DNA of 64,000 nucleotides from Rufibacter tibetensis (GTDB taxonomy: Bacteria; Bacteroidota; Bacteroidia; Cytophagales; Hymenobacteraceae). Shown piece by piece: positions 42,319-49,706 of this stretch; within the stretch, counting starts at the first letter, position 1, and each line of letters opens with the position of its first letter. Location: NCBI RefSeq assembly GCF_001310085.1, contig NZ_CP012643.1, forward strand, positions 1,395,001-1,459,000. The letters run 5' to 3'. Below the pieces are notes generated by a model. The model ran no database searches. It saw nothing but the letters and a program-made list of their open reading frames with translations, and was not told the DNA's origin. The translations under genes were made by a program, and so were the position numbers.

Positions 42319-43407
42319 ATGGAAGACAATAGAAAAAAGAACTACAGTCAACCTGGTGATGGTGACGAAGCAGAAAACCACCAACGCGGCCGGGAGTTAT
42401 ATCAGCGTGATCAGCAGAGACACCAGCATAATCCGCAGCAGCAGCACCGTCCTGAAAACCGTCACTGGAATTCTGACCATAACAACCAGCACGGTCAACA
42501 TAACCAGCACAATCAACACCAGGGCCGTTTCCCGGAAGACCAGTATGAGCGCAACTCCAACGCAGACCGGGGTGCCAGCCTAAGCAAGCACTATGGTGAG
42601 CGCGAGCACAGTTCTTATCGTAACTCTAACAGCCTGAACTACGGTGACGGCCGTGGCAACAGCACCCACCAATCTGGCCAGCAAGGTGGTGGTACGTTTG
42701 CCGGTAGCAACCAAGACAACCAGCGCACCAGCCACCAGTACAATCAGCATAATCAGCACCAGCACCACAATCAGCATAATCAGCTCAACCGGAATCAGCA
42801 TAACCAGCACAATAACTCCAATTACTCCTCACATGGTGATGGCCGCGGTAACTACTCCGCCCGTCAGGATTCGTATGGGCAGGGACATGATAACGTGCAC
42901 TCAGACAACAGAATCTCAGAGCAGCGCCGTCGTGATGACTCCAACGAGAACTACTACAAAGGTGCTTACATGGACTCACGTGGGGTCAAAAATGAACTGC
43001 CTCGTCCAGATGACAACCCGTACAATGAATACCCAGGATCTCGCAGCCGCTACAAAGACGATGATTATCGGTTCGGCAGCGGAAACCACACCTGGTACGA
43101 AGAGCAGCGCTATACAGACAACAATGGCCACCGCCAGGACCGTGACAAAGGCGATATTACCGGAGAGATGGGCGAAGGCGTACGTGATGCCTGGAACACC
43201 ATGAAACATGGCGTACAGAATCTGTTTGGCCGCAACTCTGACCATCATGACGACCATAACCGTCATGACAATCGCCGGAACGACCATGAGTACCGCGCTC
43301 GGGAAGACCGTGGTACCGAGAGAGGTCCCCGTTGGTCAGATGAGACCGACTCAGGAGACGATAACAACTCCCGGTACAACCGCGACAACAACCCGCGTTA
43401 CTACTAA
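42319..43407 (+). CDS. His/Asn/Gln-rich intrinsically disordered protein
   Basis: The 362-residue protein has no signal peptide or membrane helix. Residues 18-200 are dominated by His, Asn, Gln, Arg and Gly, with repeats of QHNQH (near 58-72 and 146-172). Two GDGRGN units occur (near 110 and 175). A more ordered C-terminal part contains EEQRYTDNNGHRQDRDKG and a short amphipathic helix GEGVRDAWNTMKHGVQNLFG (about 281-300). The C terminus is acidic/basic and ends NNPRYY. The helix plus disordered arms resemble SWFGD-type stress proteins of Hymenobacter relatives. A metal-binding, desiccation or phase-separating role is possible but unproven. Confidence 0.8.
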   Translation: MEDNRKKNYSQPGDGDEAENHQRGRELYQRDQQRHQHNPQQQHRPENRHWNSDHNNQHGQHNQHNQHQGRFPEDQYERNSNADRGASLSKHYGEREHSSYRNSNSLNYGDGRGNSTHQSGQQGGGTFAGSNQDNQRTSHQYNQHNQHQHHNQHNQLNRNQHNQHNNSNYSSHGDGRGNYSARQDSYGQGHDNVHSDNRISEQRRRDDSNENYYKGAYMDSRGVKNELPRPDDNPYNEYPGSRSRYKDDDYRFGSGNHTWYEEQRYTDNNGHRQDRDKGDITGEMGEGVRDAWNTMKHGVQNLFGRNSDHHDDHNRHDNRRNDHEYRAREDRGTERGPRWSDETDSGDDNNSRYNRDNNPRYY

Positions 43408-43434
43408 CCAAAGGTTCAACGCACAGCAAGGAAC

Positions 43435-43545
43435 ATGAAAGCTTTGATGATCGCCATTGCCGTCACCAGCGTAGTTGCCTCCTATCTACTTCTTCAGGCT
43501 TTCCCTGAGGACGAGGTCTCTGTTGATGGCTACCCTGAGGCGTAG
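43435..43545 (+). CDS. Small 36-residue hydrophobic peptide
   Basis: The frame ATG-AAA-GCT to TAG gives MKALMIAIAVTSVVASYLLL, then QAFPEDEVSVDGYPEA. It is a membrane helix or signal-like segment (about 4-21) followed by an acidic tail. An AAGGA sequence precedes the ATG, a good Shine-Dalgarno for this group. It starts 27 bases after the His/Asn/Gln-rich gene and both share the terminator at 43569. Codon use and the clean stop favour a real gene; function unknown. Confidence 0.55.
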   Translation: MKALMIAIAVTSVVASYLLLQAFPEDEVSVDGYPEA

Positions 43546-43568
43546 AACTCAAGTGACATACATCATGC

Positions 43569-43604
43569 AGAAGCCGGTTTCTTAAGAAGCCGGCTTCTTT
43601 TTTT
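43569..43604 (+). terminator. Rho-independent terminator
   Basis: Arms AGAAGCCGG and CCGGCTTCT followed by a run of seven T, 24 bases after the small peptide gene. Confidence 0.88.
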
Positions 43605-43659
43605 CAATTGTTTCTGCGCTGTTTTTCAGAAATTTGCCTTAGAACAGATTGGTGTACCC

Positions 43660-44238
43660 ATGTTAGAAGGATTGCTGCCCCAGATAAGAGCTTGCCAATT
43701 GTGCGCTGCTCACTTGCCGCATGGCCCCAGACCAGTGCTACGGGCAGCCACTTCGGCGCGACTTATGATTGTGGGGCAGGCACCCGGCACCAAAGTACAC
43801 GCCTCGGGTATTCCGTGGGATGATCAGAGCGGCAAACGGCTGCGCAGCTGGCTAGGGCTCACGCCCGATGAATTCTACAATGAAGCCAACGTAGCCATTG
43901 TGCCCACCGCCTTCTGCTATCCCGGCACCGGCCCTTCCGGCGACCTTCCGCCCCGCCCCGAGTGCTTCAAGCACTGGCACCCGCAATTGCTGCCTTTGCT
44001 GCCCAACATTCAGTTGACCCTGCTCATTGGCACCTACGCGCAACGGGCGTTCCTGGGCGCAAACGCCAAGTCAACCCTTACCCAGACCGTAGAAGCCTGG
44101 CAGGACTACCTACCTCAATACCTGCCCCTGCCCCACCCTTCGCCCAGAAACATTGCTTGGTTTAAACGCCACCCTTGGTTTGAGCGCGAAGTCATCCCTA
44201 CCCTGCAGGAAATTGTACAGGCAACTTTGCACGGCTAA
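43660..44238 (+). CDS. Uracil-DNA glycosylase superfamily protein
   Basis: The 192-residue protein has motif A VGQAPGTKVHASGIPWDDQSG and motif B LPHPSPRN of the uracil-DNA glycosylase superfamily. N-terminal cysteines (CQLC) and later ones (CYP, PECFKH) could bind an iron-sulfur cluster as in family 4/5 enzymes. It is annotated in relatives as uracil-DNA glycosylase family. It would remove uracil or a related damaged base, but exact substrate specificity is not certain. Confidence 0.87.
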   Translation: MLEGLLPQIRACQLCAAHLPHGPRPVLRAATSARLMIVGQAPGTKVHASGIPWDDQSGKRLRSWLGLTPDEFYNEANVAIVPTAFCYPGTGPSGDLPPRPECFKHWHPQLLPLLPNIQLTLLIGTYAQRAFLGANAKSTLTQTVEAWQDYLPQYLPLPHPSPRNIAWFKRHPWFEREVIPTLQEIVQATLHG

Positions 44239-44247
44239 AAGAACCAA

Positions 44248-44288
44248 CGTGTTTTTTGCCTATTTTCACGAAAACAGGCTGAAAGCGC
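44248..44288. repeat. Imperfect palindrome of the intergenic TTTT/AAAA family
   Basis: CGTGTTTTTTGCCTATTTTC, a few bases, then GAAAACAGGCTGAAAGCG. The layout matches the palindrome family consensus (GTTT..GGCCTGTTTT / AAAACAGGCC..AAAC). Confidence 0.5.
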
Positions 44289-45437
44289 ATGAGCATTTCT
44301 TTGCAAAGTAAACTGCCTAATGTAGGCACCACTATTTTCTCCACCATGAGCCAACTGGCTCTGCAGCACGGAGCCATTAACTTATCCCAAGGCTTTCCTG
44401 ATTTTGATTGCCCACCAGAGCTAGTGGACTTGGTAGCCGATGCCATGCGTTCCGGATTTAACCAGTACGCGCCAAGCCCCGGCTTGCCTTTGCTGCGGCA
44501 GAAAATTAGCCAGAAAACAGAGCAGCTTTACGGCCATTTAGCAAATCCAGACACCGAAGTAACTGTTACCTCTGGTGCCACTGAAGCCCTGTTTGCCGCC
44601 ATTGCTGCCGTGGTTCAACCCGGAGATGAAGTGATGGTGCTGGAGCCCTGCTATGATTCCTACGTGCCCGCTATTGAGTTGAGCGGCGGGGTGCCGGTGT
44701 TCGTGCCCTTGCGCTTTCCTGATTTTAGTGTGGATTGGCAGCAGGTAGAAGACAACCTGACGGAGAAAACGCGGTTGCTCATCATCAACTCACCGCATAA
44801 CCCCAGTGGTGCCGTTTGGGGGCAAACCGACCTGGACGAACTGACCCGCCTCACCCAGAAATACCCGTTCCTAATCCTCAGCGACGAAGTTTACGAACAC
44901 ATAGTGTTTGACAATCAGCCGCACCACAGCGTGCTCACCGTACCGGCTTTGGCCGAGCGGGCTTTTGTGGTTTCCTCCTTCGGGAAAACGTACCATACCA
45001 CCGGCTGGAAAGTAGGCTACTGCATTGCGCCCGAAAGCCTTACCACCGAGTTCAGGAAAGTACACCAGTACCTCACTTTCAGTACCGCCACCCCGCTGCA
45101 ACACGCCATTGCCGCCTATTTAAACAACCAAGAGCATTACCTCACGCTGCCCGCTTTCTACCAACAAAAACGGGACTTATTCGCCTCTCTGCTGCAGCCT
45201 TCCAAATTTAAGCTCCTGCCCTGTGCCGGTACGTATTTCCAGTTAGCGCGCTACAGCCAGATTTCAGATTTGACCGACGTGGAATTCTCCCAATGGCTCA
45301 CCAAAGAAGCGGGTGTGGCGGTTATTCCTATCTCCGTGTTCTACAGCCAGAACGTAGACCATGGCGTGATCCGGTTTTGCTTTGCGAAGAAAGAAGAAAC
45401 CCTTAGAGCAGCAGCAGAACGGCTTTGCAAGTTGTAG
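44289..45437 (+). CDS. Methionine (glutamine-type) aminotransferase, class I
   Basis: The 382-residue PLP enzyme belongs to the YbdL/KAT-like class I aminotransferases: QGFPDFDCP at the N terminus, the phosphate-binding SGATEAL, NSPHNPSG, SDEVYEH and the PLP lysine in SSFGKTYHTTGWKVGY (Lys233). The group transfers the amino group between methionine or glutamine and 2-oxo acids, including 2-oxo-4-methylthiobutyrate in methionine salvage. The omega-amidase gene 970 bases downstream on the same strand supports this role. The start ATG lies right after a palindrome of the intergenic family. Confidence 0.9.
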   Translation: MSISLQSKLPNVGTTIFSTMSQLALQHGAINLSQGFPDFDCPPELVDLVADAMRSGFNQYAPSPGLPLLRQKISQKTEQLYGHLANPDTEVTVTSGATEALFAAIAAVVQPGDEVMVLEPCYDSYVPAIELSGGVPVFVPLRFPDFSVDWQQVEDNLTEKTRLLIINSPHNPSGAVWGQTDLDELTRLTQKYPFLILSDEVYEHIVFDNQPHHSVLTVPALAERAFVVSSFGKTYHTTGWKVGYCIAPESLTTEFRKVHQYLTFSTATPLQHAIAAYLNNQEHYLTLPAFYQQKRDLFASLLQPSKFKLLPCAGTYFQLARYSQISDLTDVEFSQWLTKEAGVAVIPISVFYSQNVDHGVIRFCFAKKEETLRAAAERLCKL

Positions 45438-45458
45438 TCTTGAGTTCTGAGTGTAGGA

Positions 45459-45479
45459 GCAATTCCTTGTGGTTGCCCT
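45459..45479 (+). repeat. 21-base dispersed repeat, copy 2
   Basis: GCAATTCCTTGTGGTTGCCC plus one base, two mismatches from the copy inside the MITE-like element at 11202-11222. Confidence 0.6.
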
Positions 45480-45550
45480 TGGCTGGAGAAAGTATTATTC
45501 TGATTGTTGGTGATAACACCAACAACGGCAAAACGGCAAACAGCAAGCAA

Positions 45551-45581
45551 GTCCTCGCAGTGTTTTTCAAACCTGCGAGTG
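45551..45581. repeat. 31-base hairpin repeat, copy 2
   Basis: Arms CTCGCAG and CTGCGAG around a T/A-rich loop. It pairs with the copy at 2400-2430 through a compensatory base change. Confidence 0.75.
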
Positions 45582-45640
45582 CCTATACTTAATCAAAGAT
45601 CTTGTATGCGAACGGCAGTGGCGGTTAAACTTCTGCTTTT

Positions 45641-45678
45641 CTAGTCCGCTCACAAGATCCTTTCAGGATGATAAATGA
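45641..45678 (+). repeat. Dispersed ACAAGATCCTTTCAGGA repeat, copy 2
   Basis: CTAGTCCGCTCACAAGATCC followed by TTTCAGGATGATAAATGA; same strand as the copy at 16571. Confidence 0.75.
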
Positions 45679-45696
45679 GAGTAATTGCTCGAAGTG

Positions 45697-45734
45697 CGTT
45701 TCAGGCCTGTTTCTTGGTAAACAGGCCTGAAACG
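45697..45734. terminator. Palindromic terminator between convergent genes
   Basis: CGTTTCAGGCCTGTTT and AAACAGGCCTGAAACG pair perfectly (16 bases) around CTTGGT. It lies just beyond the end of the nucleotidase gene and downstream of the aminotransferase gene. Confidence 0.8.
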
Positions 45735-45742
45735 ATTTGCCT

Positions 45743-46282
45743 CTACAGCAACTTTTCCGCCACTTCCCTCCACGTGCTCACCCGCTCAAACTCGTGAATG
45801 TTCACATTATGTGGCGAGGTAAACAGCATCTTTCGTTCTCCGGTGAAGGTGCGCAGGTTACGAGGTCGGTCATCAATCATGATATCGGCGCCTATAATGC
45901 TTTTGTCTCCGCAGAGCACATAGTTCCGCCAACTGATGAACGGGAAATGATCCTGCAGCCAGTCAAATTTGTCAATGAGTGAGTTCCGGAACTCCATGCC
46001 TGCACTCACAATAAACACTTCGTATTTCTCGGTTAGCGCTTTGATCACCTCCTGGCTATCGGGAATCACGTTAAGGTCGCGGAAGAAACCTTCGGCGTTG
46101 ATGTATTCCCAGGTTTTGCTGGAGTGCTCGGGCGGCACCACCTCATGAATGTCTTTTCCGTGCAAAGCTTCCAAGGTTAATTCCAGGGCACAGTCACGGT
46201 TGTATAATCTAATGAATTTCTCAATGGGGTCGGCCATGACCTCATCCATGTCAATGGCAATCTTTTTCTTTTGAATCTCCAT
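45743..46282 (-). CDS. 5'(3')-deoxyribonucleotidase, HAD family
   Basis: The 179-residue protein starts with the HAD motif AIDMDEVMADP (Asp11 nucleophile, Asp13), followed by a helical cap (about 15-80). Later motifs are the Ser in IVSAGME, a Lys in CGDKSI and the acidic pair in MIDDRPRN. The length and layout match the NT5C-type 5'(3')-deoxyribonucleotidases, which dephosphorylate deoxynucleoside monophosphates. It may help control dNTP pools. It is convergent with the aminotransferase gene. Confidence 0.9.
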   Translation of the reverse strand: MEIQKKKIAIDMDEVMADPIEKFIRLYNRDCALELTLEALHGKDIHEVVPPEHSSKTWEYINAEGFFRDLNVIPDSQEVIKALTEKYEVFIVSAGMEFRNSLIDKFDWLQDHFPFISWRNYVLCGDKSIIGADIMIDDRPRNLRTFTGERKMLFTSPHNVNIHEFERVSTWREVAEKLL

Positions 46283-46406
46283 AGGGGATTGTTTGATGTA
46301 AGGGTAAGTCAGTACCTTTATCGTAGGTGAGGAAGCTTTGGTTAACCTAAGCCTGTAAATACATCATTTTTGAGCTGTTTTCTATTAATTAACACCATTC
46401 TAACAC

Positions 46407-47183
46407 ATGACTGACCTGCGCGTTTCCCTTCTTCAGTTAGATCTGGTTTGGCACGATGCCGCTGCCAACCGGGCCAAGTTCCAGGAGAAAATCCAGCAAC
46501 TACCCGAGACCGACCTGATTGTTTTGCCTGAGATGTTTACCACTGGGTTCAGCATGGAGGCTCCTACTCTAGCCGAGGAAATGGATGGTGCTTCTGTTGC
46601 CTGGATGCGGCAAATGGCGCAGGAACGAAACGCCGTAGTCATGGGCAGTTTGATCATTCAAGAGAAAGGCCAATACTTTAACCGTATCATCTGGATGCGT
46701 CCTGATGGCACTTACGCGCACTATGACAAACGCCACCTTTTCAGGATGGCCGGTGAGTGCGAAGCCTATACCCCAGGCACCCAAAAACTGATAATAGACC
46801 TGAACGGTTGGAACATCTGCCCACTGGTGTGCTATGATTTGCGATTCCCGGTGTGGTCCCGCAACACGCCTATTTCCTATGACGTGCTCATCTACATCGC
46901 CAGTTGGCCAGATCGCCGCCGCCTGGCCTGGAGCACACTTCTAAGAGCCCGGGCCATTGAGAACCTGGCGTACTGCATTGGCGTGAACCGCGTAGGCACA
47001 GACGCCAAAGGCCACGCCTATTCTGGTGACTCAGCCGCCTACAACCTCCTAGGTGAGGAACTGGTGCACCATGAATTTGAAGAAGCCGTTTCCACCATCA
47101 CCCTATCGCGCCAGCACCTGGAAGAAACCCGCCAGAAACTGCCTTGGGACATTGACGCGGACACGTTTACGATTAATGTGTGA
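46407..47183 (+). CDS. Omega-amidase (nitrilase/carbon-nitrogen hydrolase family)
   Basis: The 258-residue protein has the nitrilase triad Glu42 (LPEMFTTGFS), Lys108 (YDKRHLF) and Cys142 (CPLVCYDLRFPVW). The RHLFRMAGE sequence after the lysine and the FPVW after the cysteine are typical of YafV/Nit2 omega-amidases, which split 2-oxoglutaramate or 2-oxosuccinamate. In methionine salvage they pull the glutamine transaminase reaction forward. The aminotransferase upstream fits that pairing. Confidence 0.9.
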   Translation: MTDLRVSLLQLDLVWHDAAANRAKFQEKIQQLPETDLIVLPEMFTTGFSMEAPTLAEEMDGASVAWMRQMAQERNAVVMGSLIIQEKGQYFNRIIWMRPDGTYAHYDKRHLFRMAGECEAYTPGTQKLIIDLNGWNICPLVCYDLRFPVWSRNTPISYDVLIYIASWPDRRRLAWSTLLRARAIENLAYCIGVNRVGTDAKGHAYSGDSAAYNLLGEELVHHEFEEAVSTITLSRQHLEETRQKLPWDIDADTFTINV

Positions 47184-47223
47184 TTGAGTGAAGGAGTGAT
47201 TGAGAGAATGAAAACCACTAATC

Positions 47224-47259
47224 TTTTGTCATCCTGAAAGGATCTTGTGGGCGAATTAG
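47224..47259 (-). repeat. Dispersed ACAAGATCCTTTCAGGA repeat, copy 3
   Basis: Reverse-strand copy: plus-strand TTTTGTCATCCTGAAAGGAT then CTTGTGGGCGAATTAG. It lies about 50 bases from the 52-base repeat copy at 47311. Confidence 0.75.
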
Positions 47260-47310
47260 ACAGCCGCATACTAAACGCTTTTTATTAATAATGCTATCGT
47301 TTTTAAAGTT

Positions 47311-47362
47311 GTCGCCTCACTGATTTGCAAACTTCAGGTCGTGGTAGGTCCAAGTTGAAAAC
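47311..47362 (-). repeat. 52-base dispersed repeat, copy 2
   Basis: Inverted copy of 2280-2331 with 47 of 52 bases identical. Confidence 0.85.
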
Positions 47363-47385
47363 TTAAACCATAGAGACAATCATGG

Positions 47386-47425
47386 AGGTTTATAAGCTAA
47401 TTTCTTAAAATCAGCTTATAAACCT
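47386..47425. terminator. Hairpin terminator between convergent genes
   Basis: Perfect 13-base arms AGGTTTATAAGCT and AGCTTATAAACCT around a 14-base loop, then CTTCTGTTTTT. Confidence 0.8.
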
Positions 47426-47434
47426 CTTCTGTTT

Positions 47435-49669
47435 TTAGTGCCGTATTACCAATTTGTGGGTCACAAAATTTCCATCGCTGGTTTGGACCTGAAGTAAGTA
47501 CATTCCGGATGGAAGAGCGGCAGTTGAAATGGCCTTTATTTGCCCTGCCAGAGTTTTTCCTTGCCCTAATAGCTTTCCGGCCACATTGTGCAACTGGTAG
47601 GTAGCTGCTTTCTCAGTTAGCAACTGCACCGATTTATCTGCCGGGTTAGGGAAAAGTTTTACGGTTAGATATTCCTCAGAGGGATCTTTGATGCCGAGTG
47701 GCTCTGAGATCGCCTTCAGAAATCTAATGCCACCCGCGTGCGTGCCTATCAAAATTTCTGGCAGTTGATCGGTACTTTGATCAAGATTTCCGGAAGCCAG
47801 CACCATGCCTATTCCGAAGTTGGTGGGCCCAAACTGCTGTTTTAATGGTCTCCAGAAGATGTTTTCTTCTACCGGAAAGGTACTTGTAAGATGCGCCTGA
47901 AAGTTAGAGTACGTCCTGAGTTGACCGCTGTCATCTGAGGTAAGTAGATCAGGCTGGCCATCTTTGTTTACATCCGTAACGGTGACCTGAAGACGGCGGC
48001 GTTCTGCATTGGCACCTATTCCACCCAAAGCTTCAGAAACCAGATTCCAGGCAGGTGCGGTGCTGGTTGCGGTGTTTCGGTAATAGGTGAGCCCACCGGA
48101 AGAACGACCAATGAGTACATCTACCTTCCCGTCTTTGTCCACGTCATACAGATAAGGCGTGTCTCCCCGGAACAGCAAAATACCAGGCACCGCAACCGCA
48201 TTTGCCAAAGAGAACTGGGCAGGTTGTCCGGCTGTGGCCTGGTTCAGGACGTACTTAAACTCCATGGCATTGGTGGCTTGGCGGTAAGCACTCCAGGCGA
48301 GGTCTGTTTTCCCATCAGCATTAATATCCAGGAACTGGGGCTTCAAGGAAAGAAGGTTCTGAGCCGCGAAACCAAGGTAATCGGTGTTTGTGGCTTCAAA
48401 CATTGCCTGGCTTGCAGTGCCTCTGTTTTGGTATAGGGTGAGTGAGGCTGTGTAGCGGCCATTTTCCAGTACCGCGGTGTTGCCCACAATCAAATCCAAG
48501 GCCTCATTGCCGGTAATATTGGCCAAGGCGGGCGCGGCCCCTTCTCCTACGTCTATCATTTGATCCTGCAAAAACGGCTGCCGTATGCTTTCAAACCTAG
48601 GTCTAGCGGCCGTTCCGGTATTAGCGTACACCCAAACGGAGTTCTTCAGGTTCACGTTCTGGTGTGAATTGGAGGTCATGTTGGGGGCTATCACCAAATC
48701 CGGAATGCCATCAAACGTGACATCTAGATAGTAGGCTGCCGGAAAGACGCTTAGCTGCGGTGTGGTGAAGAAAGGCGGGATGTTGTACTGAGCACTGGTA
48801 ATTTTAGGTTGCAGGGTGGTACCGGTGTTGTACAAACTGACCAGATCAGGGCAATCGTCATGACCGGCCAGCACATCTAACACCCCGTCAGCGTTCAGGT
48901 CTAGAGGCAGCACGCTGGAGCCGCCAATGTGCTCCGTAGACGGGCAGGTCTCATTGAACCGGTAAGTATTGCAGGTACCCACGCAGCGCGTTACTTGCCC
49001 CCAATGCGTATAGGCCCGGGTAAACGTAAGCGCGTTGCAGGCAAGCCCCCTTTCTACCTGCTCATTTTTAAAGTACTCCAGCACCTTTCCGCCAGACCAT
49101 TCCCAGGTAAGAATATCTAAATCGCCGTCGCCGTCCATGTCCATGATGGCGGGCATGTCCTCAGAACCCACCAACAGGTTGGCATCGGTGTTGAAATATA
49201 AGGTAGGGTGAGTAAGATTGAAACCGATGCCCGTACTGGCCGAGGAGGTGTTGGTGTACACCGCAATGCCTAAGTTAGTCGCCGTGAACAGATCGGGTAA
49301 GCCATCGCAGGTAAAATCACGAAGCAGGGCGAAAAACCTCAGTCCCTGGGGAAAAGAAGCGGCATACTGCGGAGCGTACTGGTAGCTCCAGACTCCGTTG
49401 GTTTGTACCGCCAGAAAAGTGGTTACCTGCTGCGAGCTGCGGTCAAAGACAAATAAATCCTGCCGCCCATCCTGGTTCAGGTCGATGGCTGAGAACTGTG
49501 GACTGTTGAACCCGCCAGCCCAAGGCATCCGCATGGCTTGTCCCGTTGGGGTTTGCACCGTAGGACCCGCTACTTCCTGCAAACGGATGGGGGGTTGCGC
49601 CCAAGCAGATTGGTTGATGAGGGCTATCCAACTTAAAAAAAAGGCTATTACCTTTAATGCTCGATTCAT
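47435..49669 (-). CDS. FG-GAP/VCBS repeat protein with T9SS sorting domain
   Basis: The 744-residue protein has a signal peptide (about 1-24, ending SAWAQ). Several FG-GAP/VCBS repeats with calcium-loop-like DxNxDGxxD motifs follow (DLNQDGRQDLFV near 64, DMDGDGDLDIL near 176, DLNADGVLDVL near 256, DINADGKTDLAW near 445, DVDKDGKVDVLI near 503, DVNKDGQPDLLT near 557). A C-terminal type-A sorting domain (VKLFPNPADKSVQLL to THKLVIRH) ends the protein. It is a T9SS-exported seven-bladed propeller-like surface protein, probably binding or adhesive. Function is otherwise unknown. Confidence 0.9.
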   Translation of the reverse strand: MNRALKVIAFFLSWIALINQSAWAQPPIRLQEVAGPTVQTPTGQAMRMPWAGGFNSPQFSAIDLNQDGRQDLFVFDRSSQQVTTFLAVQTNGVWSYQYAPQYAASFPQGLRFFALLRDFTCDGLPDLFTATNLGIAVYTNTSSASTGIGFNLTHPTLYFNTDANLLVGSEDMPAIMDMDGDGDLDILTWEWSGGKVLEYFKNEQVERGLACNALTFTRAYTHWGQVTRCVGTCNTYRFNETCPSTEHIGGSSVLPLDLNADGVLDVLAGHDDCPDLVSLYNTGTTLQPKITSAQYNIPPFFTTPQLSVFPAAYYLDVTFDGIPDLVIAPNMTSNSHQNVNLKNSVWVYANTGTAARPRFESIRQPFLQDQMIDVGEGAAPALANITGNEALDLIVGNTAVLENGRYTASLTLYQNRGTASQAMFEATNTDYLGFAAQNLLSLKPQFLDINADGKTDLAWSAYRQATNAMEFKYVLNQATAGQPAQFSLANAVAVPGILLFRGDTPYLYDVDKDGKVDVLIGRSSGGLTYYRNTATSTAPAWNLVSEALGGIGANAERRRLQVTVTDVNKDGQPDLLTSDDSGQLRTYSNFQAHLTSTFPVEENIFWRPLKQQFGPTNFGIGMVLASGNLDQSTDQLPEILIGTHAGGIRFLKAISEPLGIKDPSEEYLTVKLFPNPADKSVQLLTEKAATYQLHNVAGKLLGQGKTLAGQIKAISTAALPSGMYLLQVQTSDGNFVTHKLVIRH

Positions 49670-49706
49670 TTATTCGTATGCTTGACGTGACAAAGCAATT
49701 TATACT

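Larger units (their letters stand above)
45438..45742. other. 305-base repeat-rich intergenic island
   Basis: No gene. It holds a 21-base repeat (45459-45479), a 31-base hairpin repeat (45551-45581), an ACAAGATCCTTT repeat (45641-45678) and a terminator palindrome (45697-45734), all related to copies elsewhere in the window. Confidence 0.7.

Noticed and set aside
42580-43429. Several long frames on both strands inside the His/Asn/Gln-rich gene
   Set aside because: CAC, CAG, AAC and CAT codon repeats keep other frames open; those products are simple runs of Thr, Ile, Val or Leu.
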